DNA from: Hyphomicrobium_A sp963776675
GTDB lineage: Bacteria; Pseudomonadota; Alphaproteobacteria; Rhizobiales; Hyphomicrobiaceae
Length of the DNA: 64,000 nt
NCBI GenBank assembly: GCA_963776675.1
Contig: CAVZNR010000043.1
Coordinates: 1 to 64,000, forward strand
Reading direction: 5' to 3'
Position numbers and translations under genes: made by a program. Below, one piece after another: positions 38,442 through 46,694 of this stretch. Under the pieces are notes generated by a model that did not search any database, was not told the origin of the DNA, and was given only the letters and a program-made list of their open reading frames with translations. Position 1 is the stretch's first letter, and the number at the start of each line of letters is the position of its first letter.

Positions 38442-39108
38442 GCGGCGTCCTGCGAAAGAGGGAACACAAAAAACTAATCCCCGCGCCTCGCGCCTCCCCC
38501 ATACTGCCCTCACCCCTGTCCACATGGGACGCACAGCTGAGCGGCTTTGCGGGGCGGGGGCGGTGACCCGGATGAGGCAGCGTCCGTACCGTCGCGGGCG
38601 TTTGACGCGAGGTAGCTCACCTCGGATTCCGGGGCCGCGGATCGAGGCTGTGCAGGCGTGGCAACACACTGCACGGACGCCCGTCGCGCAGCGGCGCTCC
38701 TATGTTTCGGAGCGCAGCAGCTCTAGGTCCTGGACGCGAGAGGCTCTGCCGAAGGAGCGAGAGCCGGACCGATGAGCCCGCTGACGATGTGACCGCACCC
38801 TCGGCACGGCAGCAACCGGCGCGGGCGCTGAAGGGCTGCCCCATTTGTTGCAACAGGATCGCAGTGCTTCGGCGCCCGCGCTCCCTTTCTTTCGCAAACC
38901 CTCGGGGCTGACGCCCGCGAGGCTAAAGGTGCACACCCAACGTGTCATCCTCGGATTTATTCCGAGGACCCACGGCTCAACAAGCTCAGGTTTGGATCAG
39001 TTGGGCAACGAGCGCCACGATTTCCCTGCGCCGGAGCAAGCCGAGCGTTGGGTCCTCGGGACAAGCCCGAGGATGACGTTGAATTATGGAAGCGCGGGAT
39101 GGGCCGCC
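38442..39108. other. 667 bp intergenic region
   Basis: I see no gene with a ribosome-binding site and family resemblance in 38442-38940. The right part holds an inverted repeat of about 31 bp arms (listed separately). The left part is GC-rich, with many short inverted repeats and stop codons in all frames. It could hide a structured RNA or a decayed gene; nothing specific is recognised. Confidence 0.5.
38942..39080. repeat. Intergenic inverted-repeat element (about 31 bp arms)
   Basis: The left arm (38942-38972) reads GTGTCATCCTCGG...CCGAGGACCCA; the right arm (39050-39080) is its near-exact inverse, TGGGTCCTCGGG...CCGAGGATGAC. Each arm is itself a small palindrome (CCTCGG...CCGAGG). Similar CGTCATCCTCGGGCTTG units are common, dispersed intergenic repeats in Hyphomicrobiales genomes. 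It would form a long hairpin in RNA and may terminate transcription of the minus-strand gene ending at 39109. Confidence 0.75.
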
Positions 39109-39981
39109 TCACGCGCCCTTGGCGAACTCGTCGATGGTGATGGTGGGCGCGCCCAGGTCGCGCCAGGTGTCCTCGGCCTTGAACACCTCCGGATAGCGCA
39201 AGACCGTGCGCAGGATGCGGGCATTAAAGCGCATCGAGGTGGAGAACAGGCCGGCGAGCCGCAACAGGATGAGCGGCAGCGTGACGACGCGCATCTTCAC
39301 GCCGTTGCCTTGCGCATAGCGGCGCGCCGCCTCCTCGTAGGTGACGAGCTCGGGCCCCTGCAGCACGTAATCGCGGCCCGCGGTCTCGGGCAACTGGAAC
39401 GCGCGCGCCACCTGGGCGCCGAGATCGCGCCCGGCGATCCAGTAGTTGGGATGGCGCGAGGCGCCCGCCAGCACCAGCGCGCGGCCCATTTTGTGGCGCT
39501 GCGGCAGCGTCTCCATGACGTTGGAGGCATAGAACACCGTCGTCGGGATGCCGCTCGCCTTGAGGCGCTGCACCGCGCTGCGCCACACGTCGAGCACCCA
39601 CCACTTGCCGTCGTCGCTGTCGATGACCAGCGCCGACAGGTAGCCGATGCGCGTGATGCCGGCGGCGCGCGCCGCATTCACGATGTGGTCGAGGCCCTGC
39701 GCCTCGGTGTGGAAGTCGCGTTTGCGCTCGTGCGGCTGGATCGAAAGGCTGAGGTAGAGGGCGTCGTGTCCGGCGAGCCCGCGGCGCAGGCTGTCGGCGT
39801 CGCTGACGTCGGCATGCACCAGCGCCACCTCCGGCGGCACCGAGCGGCGCGCGGCCGTGATGTTGCGTACGAGCGCGGTGACCTCGAAGCCCGCCGCGAC
39901 CAGCGCGCGCGTCACCGGCTGCCCCAGCATGCCGGTGGCGCCGATGACGGCGATTTTGCGAACGCCCCCCTTGTCGCTCAT
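39109..39981 (-). CDS. NmrA/NDUFA9-like NAD(P)-binding protein
   Basis: This is a 290-residue atypical short-chain dehydrogenase. The Rossmann motif is IAVIGATGMLGQPVTRALVA (about 10-29), followed by a VHADVSDADSLRRGLAGHDALYLSL block and a WR/FYASNVMETLP substrate-region stretch. Members bind NAD(P) and often act as sensors or ubiquinone-related accessory proteins; activity is unknown. The ATG at 39981 overlaps the stop of the upstream oxidoreductase gene by 4 bp (ATGA), so both form one operon. Confidence 0.87.
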   Translation of the reverse strand: MSDKGGVRKIAVIGATGMLGQPVTRALVAAGFEVTALVRNITAARRSVPPEVALVHADVSDADSLRRGLAGHDALYLSLSIQPHERKRDFHTEAQGLDHIVNAARAAGITRIGYLSALVIDSDDGKWWVLDVWRSAVQRLKASGIPTTVFYASNVMETLPQRHKMGRALVLAGASRHPNYWIAGRDLGAQVARAFQLPETAGRDYVLQGPELVTYEEAARRYAQGNGVKMRVVTLPLILLRLAGLFSTSMRFNARILRTVLRYPEVFKAEDTWRDLGAPTITIDEFAKGA

Positions 39982-41327
39982 GACGGCTCCTCGGCTCCGC
40001 GATCGCACCACCAGTCGTCGAGCGCCATGGCGGTGGTGACGGCCTTGGTGCCGATCCAGCGGAACGGCTCGGGCGGCAGCGGGAACGAGCGGCGGTTGAC
40101 GAACCACAGATCCGTCAGCTGCGTGCGGCGGCCCAGCACCAGGTCGGCGAGGATGCGCCCGTTCTGGTGCGTCATGGCCACGCCGTGCCCGGTGCAGCCG
40201 ATGGAATAGAACGCAGCCCCGCCGAACGCCGTGCCGATCTGCGGGGTGGAGTCGGAGGTGACCGAGAAAGCCCCGCCCCAGCGGTGCGTGATACGAATGT
40301 CGGCGAGTATGGGAAACGTCTCGCCGATGAAGCGCTCCAGATGCGCCCACGCCTTGGGCGAGGCGTCGTGGTCCATGCCGGAGCCGAAGGGGATGCAGCC
40401 GGGGCCACCGCCGGCGAGGATGCGGTTGTCGGGCGTGAGACGGAAGAAGTGCATGAAATTGCGCCCGTCCTCGATGCCCTCGCGCCCCGCCCAGCCGATC
40501 GCCTCGCGCTGCGTGGCGCGCAGCGGCTCGGTGACGACGATGTAGGCAAAGGCCGGCAGCTGCTTGGAGCGCAGGCCGGGAATGAGATGGGTGTAGCCGT
40601 TGGTGGCGAACACGACCTTTTCGGCCTCGAGCGTGCCGCCGGGGGTGACAAGCCGGAAGCGGCCGCCGTCGCGCTGCACAGCCTCGACTCGCGTCTCCTC
40701 ATAGAGCCGCGCGCCTTTGGTGATGGCGAGCCCGCGCAGGGCCTCGACCCACTTGACCGGGTTGATGAGGCCGCAGCCGGGCTCGTACAGCGCGCCGCGG
40801 AACGTCGGAGATTTGACACGTTGCGCCACCGCGTCGGCCGCGAGCCATTCGAGGCCGGTGATGCCGAGGGCATCGAACGCGTCGAGCTCCTTGCGGATGC
40901 GCGTTTCGTAGGTGGGCGTGGTCGCCACCTTGAGGAATCCCGAGCGCTCGAAGTCGCAGTCGAGCTTGTGCTCCGCGATCGTGGCTTCGAGCGCGTCGAT
41001 GGCGCCTTCCATGTAGGCGTGCGCCGCGCGCACGCAGTCGTCGCCGTGGCTTGCGCGCATGGCCGCCAGCGAGGAGCCGAACAAGGTCATGACGAAGCCG
41101 GCGTTGCGGCCGCTGGCGCCGAAGCCGCAGGATTCGGCTTCGAGGATGGCGACGTCGAGCGAAGGATCCGCGCACTTGAGGTGATAGGCGGTGGCAAGGC
41201 CGGTGTAGCCGGCACCGATGACGGCGACATCGGCGGTGCGGTCGCCGGCAAGCGGCGGCGCCGGCGCAATGAGCCGGCTCCCCGCTTTCCAGAAGTTGCC
41301 GCCAGCCGTACGCGCGTCAGCGCTCAT
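39978..41327 (-). CDS. FAD-dependent amine/amino acid oxidoreductase (DadA/PuuB-like)
   Basis: This is a 449-residue flavoprotein of the DAO family. FAD-binding motif VAVIGAGYTGLATAYHLK (about 32-49), then ESCGFGASGRNAGFVMTLFG, typical of glycine/sarcosine/gamma-glutamylputrescine oxidases. The C-terminal FAD signature is YSIGCTGHGVAMTHQNGRILADLVLG. It likely oxidises a secondary or primary amine with oxygen or a quinone as acceptor; the substrate is not readable. The ATG at 41327 is chosen over a GTG/ATG 21 bp upstream. It is the first gene of the operon with the NmrA-like gene. Confidence 0.9.
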   Translation of the reverse strand: MSADARTAGGNFWKAGSRLIAPAPPLAGDRTADVAVIGAGYTGLATAYHLKCADPSLDVAILEAESCGFGASGRNAGFVMTLFGSSLAAMRASHGDDCVRAAHAYMEGAIDALEATIAEHKLDCDFERSGFLKVATTPTYETRIRKELDAFDALGITGLEWLAADAVAQRVKSPTFRGALYEPGCGLINPVKWVEALRGLAITKGARLYEETRVEAVQRDGGRFRLVTPGGTLEAEKVVFATNGYTHLIPGLRSKQLPAFAYIVVTEPLRATQREAIGWAGREGIEDGRNFMHFFRLTPDNRILAGGGPGCIPFGSGMDHDASPKAWAHLERFIGETFPILADIRITHRWGGAFSVTSDSTPQIGTAFGGAAFYSIGCTGHGVAMTHQNGRILADLVLGRRTQLTDLWFVNRRSFPLPPEPFRWIGTKAVTTAMALDDWWCDRGAEEPS

Positions 41328-41429
41328 CCCGTCACCCGAGCGGTGCAAGAAACGATGTTGGGAAGTTCCAAAGTAAGACCAATCCTAGCACGGAGCTATT
41401 GCGGCGAGCGACAGCCCTCTGGATTGGCT

Positions 41430-41458
41430 AACGGCGCCCCCACAAGGGCGGCGCCGTT
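41430..41458 (-). terminator. Hairpin downstream of the hydrolase gene
   Basis: AACGGCGCC at 41430-41438 is the inverse of GGCGCCGTT at 41450-41458. It lies about 25 bp past the stop codon of the hydrolase gene at 41484. No long T-run follows, so it is a likely but weak terminator. Confidence 0.5.
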
Positions 41459-41483
41459 ACTGGATCGAGGCGTGCTGCTTTCC

Positions 41484-42368
41484 TTAAGCGGCCAGCGGCA
41501 GGGCCGGGGCGGCGACGTTGGCCGCCTTGGCGGCCAGGTCGCTGACGATGGAGTCGAGGAACGCGCGAGCCTTCTCGACCACCACGTGGCGCTGCTTGTC
41601 GAGGGTGACCATGTGGTAGCTGTCCTCCAGCACCACCATGTCGACGCCGCCGGTCAGAGTGTCCTGCAGGAACGTCGCATTGTCGAGGGCGGCGTAGTCG
41701 TCCTGGCGCGAGTGCACGATCAGGGTGCGCTGGCGAACGCGGGGCAGGATGTTGATCGCGGCCTTGACCATGCGGCGGTGCTCCAGAACCATCGTGGCGG
41801 GCACGCCAGACTTGCCGTAGTCGGGCGAGCTCTCGAGAGCATGCTTCACGAACTGGCGCACGCGCGGGCACTTGATGCCGAGCAACTCCGCGTCGGGGAA
41901 GGTCATCATCTTGGCGATGCGGCGGCTGTGGCACAGGTTGAACAGACGCATGGTCCAGGGCATCGCCCAGCCGTTGATCCAAAGGGTCGGCGAGAACAGC
42001 GCCACGCCCTGAACCTTATCGGGCTGGCGGGCTGCGAGATGCATGCCGAGGATGGCGCCCATGCACAGGCCGCCGACGATCACCGTGTCGCACTCCTTGC
42101 GCAGCTCGACGAGAGCGGCGCGGGCGCTGCGGTACCAGTCCTGCCACTTGGTGTCGCCGTCGGAGTTGGTGCCGTGGCCGGCGAGCTGGGGGGTGTGAAC
42201 CGTATAGCCGGCCTTGTTGAGGCCCATGGCCACGAAGCGAACCTCGGCGGGCGTGCCGCCCAGGCCGTGCAGCAGGAGAACGCCGACCTTGCCACCCTGG
42301 AAGCGGATGGTCTGGTCCTTGGCGGGGGCGTTCAGCGTCTCTACGTTGGTCTGGTTGGCGGCGGTCAT
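41484..42368 (-). CDS. Alpha/beta hydrolase with a Cys nucleophile elbow
   Basis: This encodes 294 residues from the ATG at 42368. The oxyanion block LLLHGLGGTPAEVRF (about 31-45) is that of Est30-like carboxylesterases. The nucleophile elbow is GGLCMGA, with Cys102 where Ser is normal (GxSxG). Asp223/Asp224 (HSRQDDY) and His252 (SYHMVT) complete the triad. A Cys nucleophile is known in PHA synthases and dienelactone hydrolases, so acyl transfer or thioesterase-like chemistry is possible. There is no signal peptide, so it is cytoplasmic. It is a single gene. Confidence 0.88.
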   Translation of the reverse strand: MTAANQTNVETLNAPAKDQTIRFQGGKVGVLLLHGLGGTPAEVRFVAMGLNKAGYTVHTPQLAGHGTNSDGDTKWQDWYRSARAALVELRKECDTVIVGGLCMGAILGMHLAARQPDKVQGVALFSPTLWINGWAMPWTMRLFNLCHSRRIAKMMTFPDAELLGIKCPRVRQFVKHALESSPDYGKSGVPATMVLEHRRMVKAAINILPRVRQRTLIVHSRQDDYAALDNATFLQDTLTGGVDMVVLEDSYHMVTLDKQRHVVVEKARAFLDSIVSDLAAKAANVAAPALPLAA

Positions 42369-42682
42369 TGGTCTGTCCTCTCTCGATCCTTGAGTTGGAC
42401 AGTAGGGGGCGACGCCGAGGGCCGCTGTTCCGCCAGGCACAGGTCCGATAAAAGTTACAAATTACTGATTTTGCTTGTTTATTTCTGGCCCGTGGCGGGC
42501 AAAATTGTCCCCGGGGGCGCCACCCCCGTTACGATTGGCGCCTCGGGGTCCCCAACCCTGGTCCGCGGACGGGCCGACGCGAGGGCCGAAACGCCGCCCG
42601 GCCCGCAACCCTGAAGGGGTGCAGGCCGGCGATCTCAGTGCCGATGGGGCGCCGTTGCCGGGACCAGCCCCGAGCTGCCGGC
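42369..42682. other. 314 bp intergenic region
   Basis: No gene is seen. The region includes a GC-rich hairpin (GGGGGCGCCACCCCC near 42512-42526) and AT-rich DNA near 42455-42490 that may be the promoter of the hydrolase gene on the minus strand. Open frames crossing it are shadows without ribosome-binding sites. Confidence 0.5.
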
Positions 42683-42847
42683 CTAGCCGGCGAGATTGGG
42701 AGCCGATACCGCGATCTTGGCGTGCGCGGCCCAGATCAGGCGCTTGATGATGTCGCTGCGCGAAGGAACATTGGGGTGGGCGCGGCGCAGGTCGTCGAGC
42801 TGCTTGAGCGTGTCGGTATCGAGACCGACCGAGACGATATGGTCCAT
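42683..42847 (-). CDS. Orphan ribbon-helix-helix (CopG-like) small protein
   Basis: This encodes 54 residues starting MDHIVSVGLDTDTLKQLDDL. A beta strand (HIVSVGL) followed by two helices (DTLKQLDDLRRAHP, SRSDIIKRLIWAAHAK) matches the ribbon-helix-helix DNA-binding fold. A GGAT near the start may serve for ribosome binding. No toxin gene accompanies it, so it could be a stand-alone regulator. Confidence 0.62.
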   Translation of the reverse strand: MDHIVSVGLDTDTLKQLDDLRRAHPNVPSRSDIIKRLIWAAHAKIAVSAPNLAG

Positions 42848-42927
42848 GGGAGTGATCCTTTCCGTTCCGTCCTTGAGCAAAGCGCCCCTTCCATGACGGC
42901 TTTCGAAAAGATCCGCTGTTCCGCGGG

Positions 42928-43809
42928 TTACGCCGGTACCGCGCCCCTAAGCAGCTGCAGGAAGAGCTGGCCGGTGTGGGAGGCAAGCGGCGGGTTGATC
43001 GCCGCGATAACCGCAAGGACGACCAGAACGCCCACGGCCACCGATTGCAGGGCTCGGCGTGCCCGGCTCTCCGGCTTGGCGGAAGCGACCGTGCGGGCAC
43101 TTGCCAGCGCGCCGATCTCGACAGCGTGGGCCTCTTGGGCCCGCGCGATGCCAGCGACGATGCGCGCCTGGAGGATGCCGGCGGCAAGTCCGGTCAGCGT
43201 GCCGATCACCAAGAGGCTCGCGGTGTCGTAGACCGCACCCTCCGCGACCTCTTCGCCCGCGTAGCCGCAGATCACGCTGATGAGCAGCAGCCCGAAGGCG
43301 CCAGTCACCAGAAGAGCGGCACCGAGAGCGGAGGCGTGCTGCGGCCAAGCAAAGGCGCGACTGCGCCGATAGGTGAAATACTGCACGTAGGGAATGACGA
43401 CCAGATTGAGGATCGGCACCACCATGAAGAGCGCCGAGTAGGGAGCGCGCATCCGGCGCCCGCTGAAGAAGTTGATGTTGCGGATGGCGCGGTAGAAAAA
43501 GAAAAGGATGCCCCCGATCGTGGCCCAAAGGCTCGCAACCAAGACAATCACGACGACAAGCAATGGCGTGGGGCCAAGCAGATCGGATTGCCAGTCGTTC
43601 TTCTGCAGATGCTCGAGGTACGGTTTGCCGATCACCGAGATCCCGATCAACGCCTCGAGCACTGGGGAGGCCGCAGCGAGCGATCGGAAGCTGTTCTGCC
43701 TGGCGGACAGCGCCCCGTCCGTGAAGAGCGGCCGGCCGGTCAGCAGCAGGATGAGAACACCCGCCGCGAGCAATATCAGCGGCAGGTAGCGTGCAATGAT
43801 GACTCCCAC
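42928..43809 (-). CDS. Multi-pass membrane protein of unknown function
   Basis: This encodes about 293 residues with six to seven hydrophobic segments. The start is uncertain: a TTG at 43815 or a GTG at 43809, the latter with GGGG at better spacing. The central stretch FFYRAIRNINFFSGRRMRAP, then SALFMVVPILNLVVIPYVQY, faintly resembles DUF4328 membrane proteins; I am not certain. No catalytic motif is seen. It lies 90 bp after the CoA-binding protein gene on the same strand. Confidence 0.68.
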   Translation of the reverse strand: MGVIIARYLPLILLAAGVLILLLTGRPLFTDGALSARQNSFRSLAAASPVLEALIGISVIGKPYLEHLQKNDWQSDLLGPTPLLVVVIVLVASLWATIGGILFFFYRAIRNINFFSGRRMRAPYSALFMVVPILNLVVIPYVQYFTYRRSRAFAWPQHASALGAALLVTGAFGLLLISVICGYAGEEVAEGAVYDTASLLVIGTLTGLAAGILQARIVAGIARAQEAHAVEIGALASARTVASAKPESRARRALQSVAVGVLVVLAVIAAINPPLASHTGQLFLQLLRGAVPA

Positions 43810-43904
43810 GCGCAAGCCCCGTCGTTCAGAACACCCATGAACCTACCCGCTCGTGCGAACGTAGGCTTGGGCAAGCGCGCCGTCCACGGCGATGATGGTG
43901 GCGC

Positions 43905-44438
43905 TCAGCGCTTGGTAGCCAGCACGTGGCTCTGCACGCCATGTGCGGCGAGCTTCGGGCGCAGGCTGGAGATCTTGCCGGAGTTCACGCCGGCCCAGCC
44001 GATCTCCCCCGACAGGCGCCCGTACTCGATCTTCGGGCAGCGGTTCATGACCACCTTGAGGCCGGCCGCCTCCGCCTCTTCCGCCGCCTTGTCGTTGCGC
44101 ACGCCGAGCTGCAGCCACAGAACCTTCAAGCCGAGCTTGTCCTTCAGGGCAATGGCTTCACGCGCAGTCTCGAGCGCGGCCTCGGAATTGCGGAAGATGT
44201 CGACAACGTCGACGGGGTCCGGAACATCAGCGAGCGAGGCATAGACCGTCTGCCCGAGGATCTGCTGACCGGCGAGGCCGGGATTGACGGGGATCACCGT
44301 GTAGCCTTTGCCCATAAGGTACTTCATGGCGAAATAGCTCGGGCGGCTCGTGTTGGCGCTCGCACCGACGAACGCGAAGGTGCGCGCCGCGCTCAAGATG
44401 TCGGCGATGTAATCGTCGCTATATACGTCGTGGCTCAT
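43905..44438 (-). CDS. CoA-binding domain protein (YccU-like)
   Basis: This encodes 177 residues. The Rossmann-type CoA-binding fold starts at TFAFVGASANTSRPSYFAMKYL (about 20-41) and continues with the VIPVNPGLAGQQILGQTVYASLADVP and DVVDIFRNSE blocks that define the family; VLWLQLGVRNDKAAEEAEAAG and VVMNRCPKIEYGRL follow. The function is unknown; members may bind CoA to regulate a partner. The ATG at 44438 is used, since a GTG 21 bp upstream overlaps the VOC gene stop. It is in line with the VOC and enoyl-CoA hydratase genes. Confidence 0.9.
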   Translation of the reverse strand: MSHDVYSDDYIADILSAARTFAFVGASANTSRPSYFAMKYLMGKGYTVIPVNPGLAGQQILGQTVYASLADVPDPVDVVDIFRNSEAALETAREAIALKDKLGLKVLWLQLGVRNDKAAEEAEAAGLKVVMNRCPKIEYGRLSGEIGWAGVNSGKISSLRPKLAAHGVQSHVLATKR

Positions 44439-44455
44439 GCGTCGCCCGTGCCCGA

Positions 44456-44881
44456 TCACATCTCCAGCTCGACACGGCCGTCCGAGTCGAGCTTGAAATA
44501 TGGGTTATAGGCGACCTCCCACAAGTGGCCGTCGAGGTCGGCGAAGTAGCCCGAGTAGCCGCCCCAGAACGCCTTGGCTGCAGGCTTGATCAGCTTGGCT
44601 CCGGCCGCGACCGCCTCGGCGAGCACTTTATCCACGTCGGCTTCGCTGCGTGCATTGTGTGCGAGCGCCACGCCGGAGAAGCCCGGCGCGCTGTCCTCAA
44701 CGGTGGCATCCTCGGCCAGGGATTCGCGCCCAAAAAGCCCCAGCACGATGCCGCCCGCATCGAAGAAGGTGACGGACTCTTGAGACGCGCGGCCCGCCTT
44801 GAACCCCAGCGCCTCGTAGAAGGCGCGAGCGCGCGCGATATCGTGCACGCCGAGCGTGATGAGAGTCAGCCGCGGCTCCAT
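44456..44881 (-). CDS. VOC-family (glyoxalase/bleomycin-resistance-like) protein
   Basis: This is a 141-residue two-module VOC protein. The first beta-alpha-beta module has LTLITLGVHDIARARAFYEALGF, and the second ends DLDGHLWEVAYNP with the usual metal-ligand glutamate. The GYSGYFADLDGHLWEV block is typical. Reaction unknown; members are isomerases, dioxygenases or binding proteins. It lies between the CoA-binding and enoyl-CoA hydratase genes, 21 bp from the latter. Confidence 0.88.
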   Translation of the reverse strand: MEPRLTLITLGVHDIARARAFYEALGFKAGRASQESVTFFDAGGIVLGLFGRESLAEDATVEDSAPGFSGVALAHNARSEADVDKVLAEAVAAGAKLIKPAAKAFWGGYSGYFADLDGHLWEVAYNPYFKLDSDGRVELEM

Positions 44882-44902
44882 GTAAGTCTCCCCTGCTGGA
44901 AA

Positions 44903-45739
44903 TCAGCAGCCCTTCCATTCGGGCTTGCGCTTTTCCAGGAATGCCCCAATTCCCTCCGCTGCGTCGCGCGCCATCATATTCTCGGTCATGACCTGCGACG
45001 CGTAGGCATAGGCCTCTCTGAGCGGCATCTCGGCCTGGGCGTAGAACGCGGCTTTGCCGATCGCGACCGTAGCCGGCGACTTCTCGGCAATCTTTCCTGC
45101 AAGGGCCAACGCTTCCGGGAGAACGCGCTGCTGCGGGACGACGCGGTTGACGAGGCCATAGTCGGCTGCGTCCGCAGCGGAGAGCATCTCGCCCAAGAGC
45201 AGCATCTCCATCGCCCGCTTGCGGCCGACGTTGCGCGACAGGGCCACCATGGGCGTGGAACAGAAGAGCCCGATATTGACGCCCGGCGTGCAGAACTTTG
45301 CGGTGTCGGCGGCGACGGCCAGGTCGCAGGTCGCCACCAGCTGACAGCCGGCGGCGGTCGCGGTGCCCTGCACGGCGGCGATCACCGGCTTGGGGCACGC
45401 GACGATCGCCTGCATCATGGCGGAGCAGCGCGTCATGGTGTCGGCGAAGAACGCGCGGCCGCCGTCGGAGTCGGCGCGATGGGCCGTGAGCTCCTTGAGG
45501 TCGTGGCCGGCGCAGAAGACAGGTCCGTCGGCAGCGAGCACGATGGCGGCGACGGCCGTATCCTTGCCCAGCTCGACCACGGAAATGTTTACAGCCTCGA
45601 TCATCGCGAGCGACAGGCTGTTGCGCGACGCCGCGCGATTCATGGTGAGCACCGCCACGCCCGGCTCCGGGCGCGCGACGAGCAACAACGGCTGATTGCC
45701 TTTGCTGCCAGCCTCTATGGCAGACGTGCGCTCCTGCAT
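44903..45739 (-). CDS. Enoyl-CoA hydratase/isomerase family protein
   Basis: This is a 278-residue crotonase-fold protein. The oxyanion-hole motif PVFCAGHDLKEL (about 70-81) and the second hole block KPVIAAVQGTATAAGCQLVATCDLAVAAD (about 117-145) are present. The TPGVNIGLFCSTPMVALSRNVG stretch resembles hydratase-like members; the exact substrate is not readable. It is likely the first gene of a run with VOC, CoA-binding and a membrane protein gene. Confidence 0.9.
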   Translation of the reverse strand: MQERTSAIEAGSKGNQPLLLVARPEPGVAVLTMNRAASRNSLSLAMIEAVNISVVELGKDTAVAAIVLAADGPVFCAGHDLKELTAHRADSDGGRAFFADTMTRCSAMMQAIVACPKPVIAAVQGTATAAGCQLVATCDLAVAADTAKFCTPGVNIGLFCSTPMVALSRNVGRKRAMEMLLLGEMLSAADAADYGLVNRVVPQQRVLPEALALAGKIAEKSPATVAIGKAAFYAQAEMPLREAYAYASQVMTENMMARDAAEGIGAFLEKRKPEWKGC

Positions 45740-45775
45740 CGCCTAATCATCCTTTCAGGGCGCGCGATCGCAGCC

Positions 45776-46321
45776 CTATTCCAAAGCCTTTTGAAGCTCC
45801 TCGCGATGCGCCTTCACCAGCTCCACGTTCTCGCGATGCTCCAATATGGGAGTCGTCTTGACGGCCTCGGTCAACTCATCAACCAGCTGCTTCTTATCAG
45901 CTTCGGGAATGGAATCATCCGCCTTGACGTCCGCCAGCTCCTTCTTGAACGCTTCCACGGGCTCTGTGAACTCTCCCGTCTCGGCATCGATGCCGGCCAT
46001 CACGATGGAGATGTTGGCGGCAACGTCATCGAGCTCGGAGAAATCCGAAAAACCATGCTTCTTGGCGAGCCCATCGAGCTCTGCCTCGAGCGCGGGGGCC
46101 GGCTCATCGCCGGTCGCCTGCAACTTGGGGAGAATAGCCGTCAATTCAGGCTGGGCTGCAATGAAGCCCTTCACCTGCGCCTCGGTGAGCTTGATCTGCT
46201 TCAGGCCGTCCTCGGGCGCCGCCTGCGCGCTGTCCTGAGCGAGGACGCCCGTGCCATGGAGCGTCAGACCCGCCATCAGGCCCAAAACGCAGACTGCAAA
46301 CGCGTGCACAACGTGTCGCAT
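45776..46321 (-). CDS. Exported helical protein of unknown function
   Basis: This encodes 181 residues. The ATG at 46321 follows AAGGAGGG and starts a signal peptide (MRHVVHAFAVCVLGLMAGLT, cleavage near VLAQ). The mature part is acidic and mainly helical (KLTEAQVKGFIAAQPELTAI, ELDGLAKKHGFSDFSELDDV). Members of this type have no known domain. No cysteines are in the mature protein. The divergent rplM promoter region with two palindromes lies upstream. It is probably periplasmic. Confidence 0.8.
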   Translation of the reverse strand: MRHVVHAFAVCVLGLMAGLTLHGTGVLAQDSAQAAPEDGLKQIKLTEAQVKGFIAAQPELTAILPKLQATGDEPAPALEAELDGLAKKHGFSDFSELDDVAANISIVMAGIDAETGEFTEPVEAFKKELADVKADDSIPEADKKQLVDELTEAVKTTPILEHRENVELVKAHREELQKALE

Positions 46322-46506
46322 AACGTGGCATCCCTCCTTGCTGAACCCGTTCCGGCGCGGCCGGTTCTGGCGGCCCCAGAGTGTGAGGTGCGCGATGCGG
46401 CCCATGTCCGGTTGCGCCGGCAAATCCTCTCCAAAATGCCGAGGCAGGCGCTCGGCGCCATCTTCAACAAGTTCAGGAACGCCGCAAGTGCAACCGGGAC
46501 TGGTTT

Positions 46507-46543
46507 GGTAATATATTACCTCATAGTGGTATTATTTTACCAC
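46507..46543. promoter_or_regulatory. Two palindromic operator-like sites 21 bp apart
   Basis: GGTAATATATTACC at 46507-46520 is a perfect 14 bp palindrome. GTGGTA-TTATTT-TACCAC at 46526-46543 has perfect 6 bp arms. Both contain GGTA/TACC half-sites, and their centres are 21 bp apart, about two helical turns, so two dimers could bind one face. The DNA is strikingly AT-rich. The site is about 150 bp upstream of rplM and 190 bp upstream of the divergent exported protein gene. Confidence 0.6.
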
Positions 46544-46597
46544 CATGACCTACACCGCTGATTTTGCACGCTCTTTTTAAATTCGATCACGTTTCAA

Positions 46598-46694
46598 TTG
46601 ACAGGAGTCGTATGATTTGGTTTGAACCGGGCGCGACACGCCGACTAAGGCGCGCAACGCGGCCCGCCCGATCCAAATATACGGAGCCCAGAAC
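46598..46694 (+). promoter_or_regulatory. rplM: Probable rplM-rpsI promoter and leader
   Basis: TTGACA at 46598-46603 is a good -35 element; the best -10 at normal spacing (TTTGAA, 46621-46626) is weak, and a TATGAT at 46611-46616 lies too close to it. The leader to the rplM ATG would be about 60 bases. CGGAGCC provides the ribosome-binding site. Confidence 0.4.

Noticed and set aside
40167..42614. An 815-codon open frame on the plus strand
   Set aside because: It lies opposite two well-supported genes (the FAD oxidoreductase and the Cys hydrolase), is rich in Arg, Gly, His and Ala as expected for the antisense of GC-rich genes, and has no family resemblance.
44525..46561. A 678-codon open frame on the plus strand
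   Set aside because: It is antisense to the VOC, enoyl-CoA hydratase and exported helical protein genes, all of which have clear motifs; composition is that of a shadow frame.
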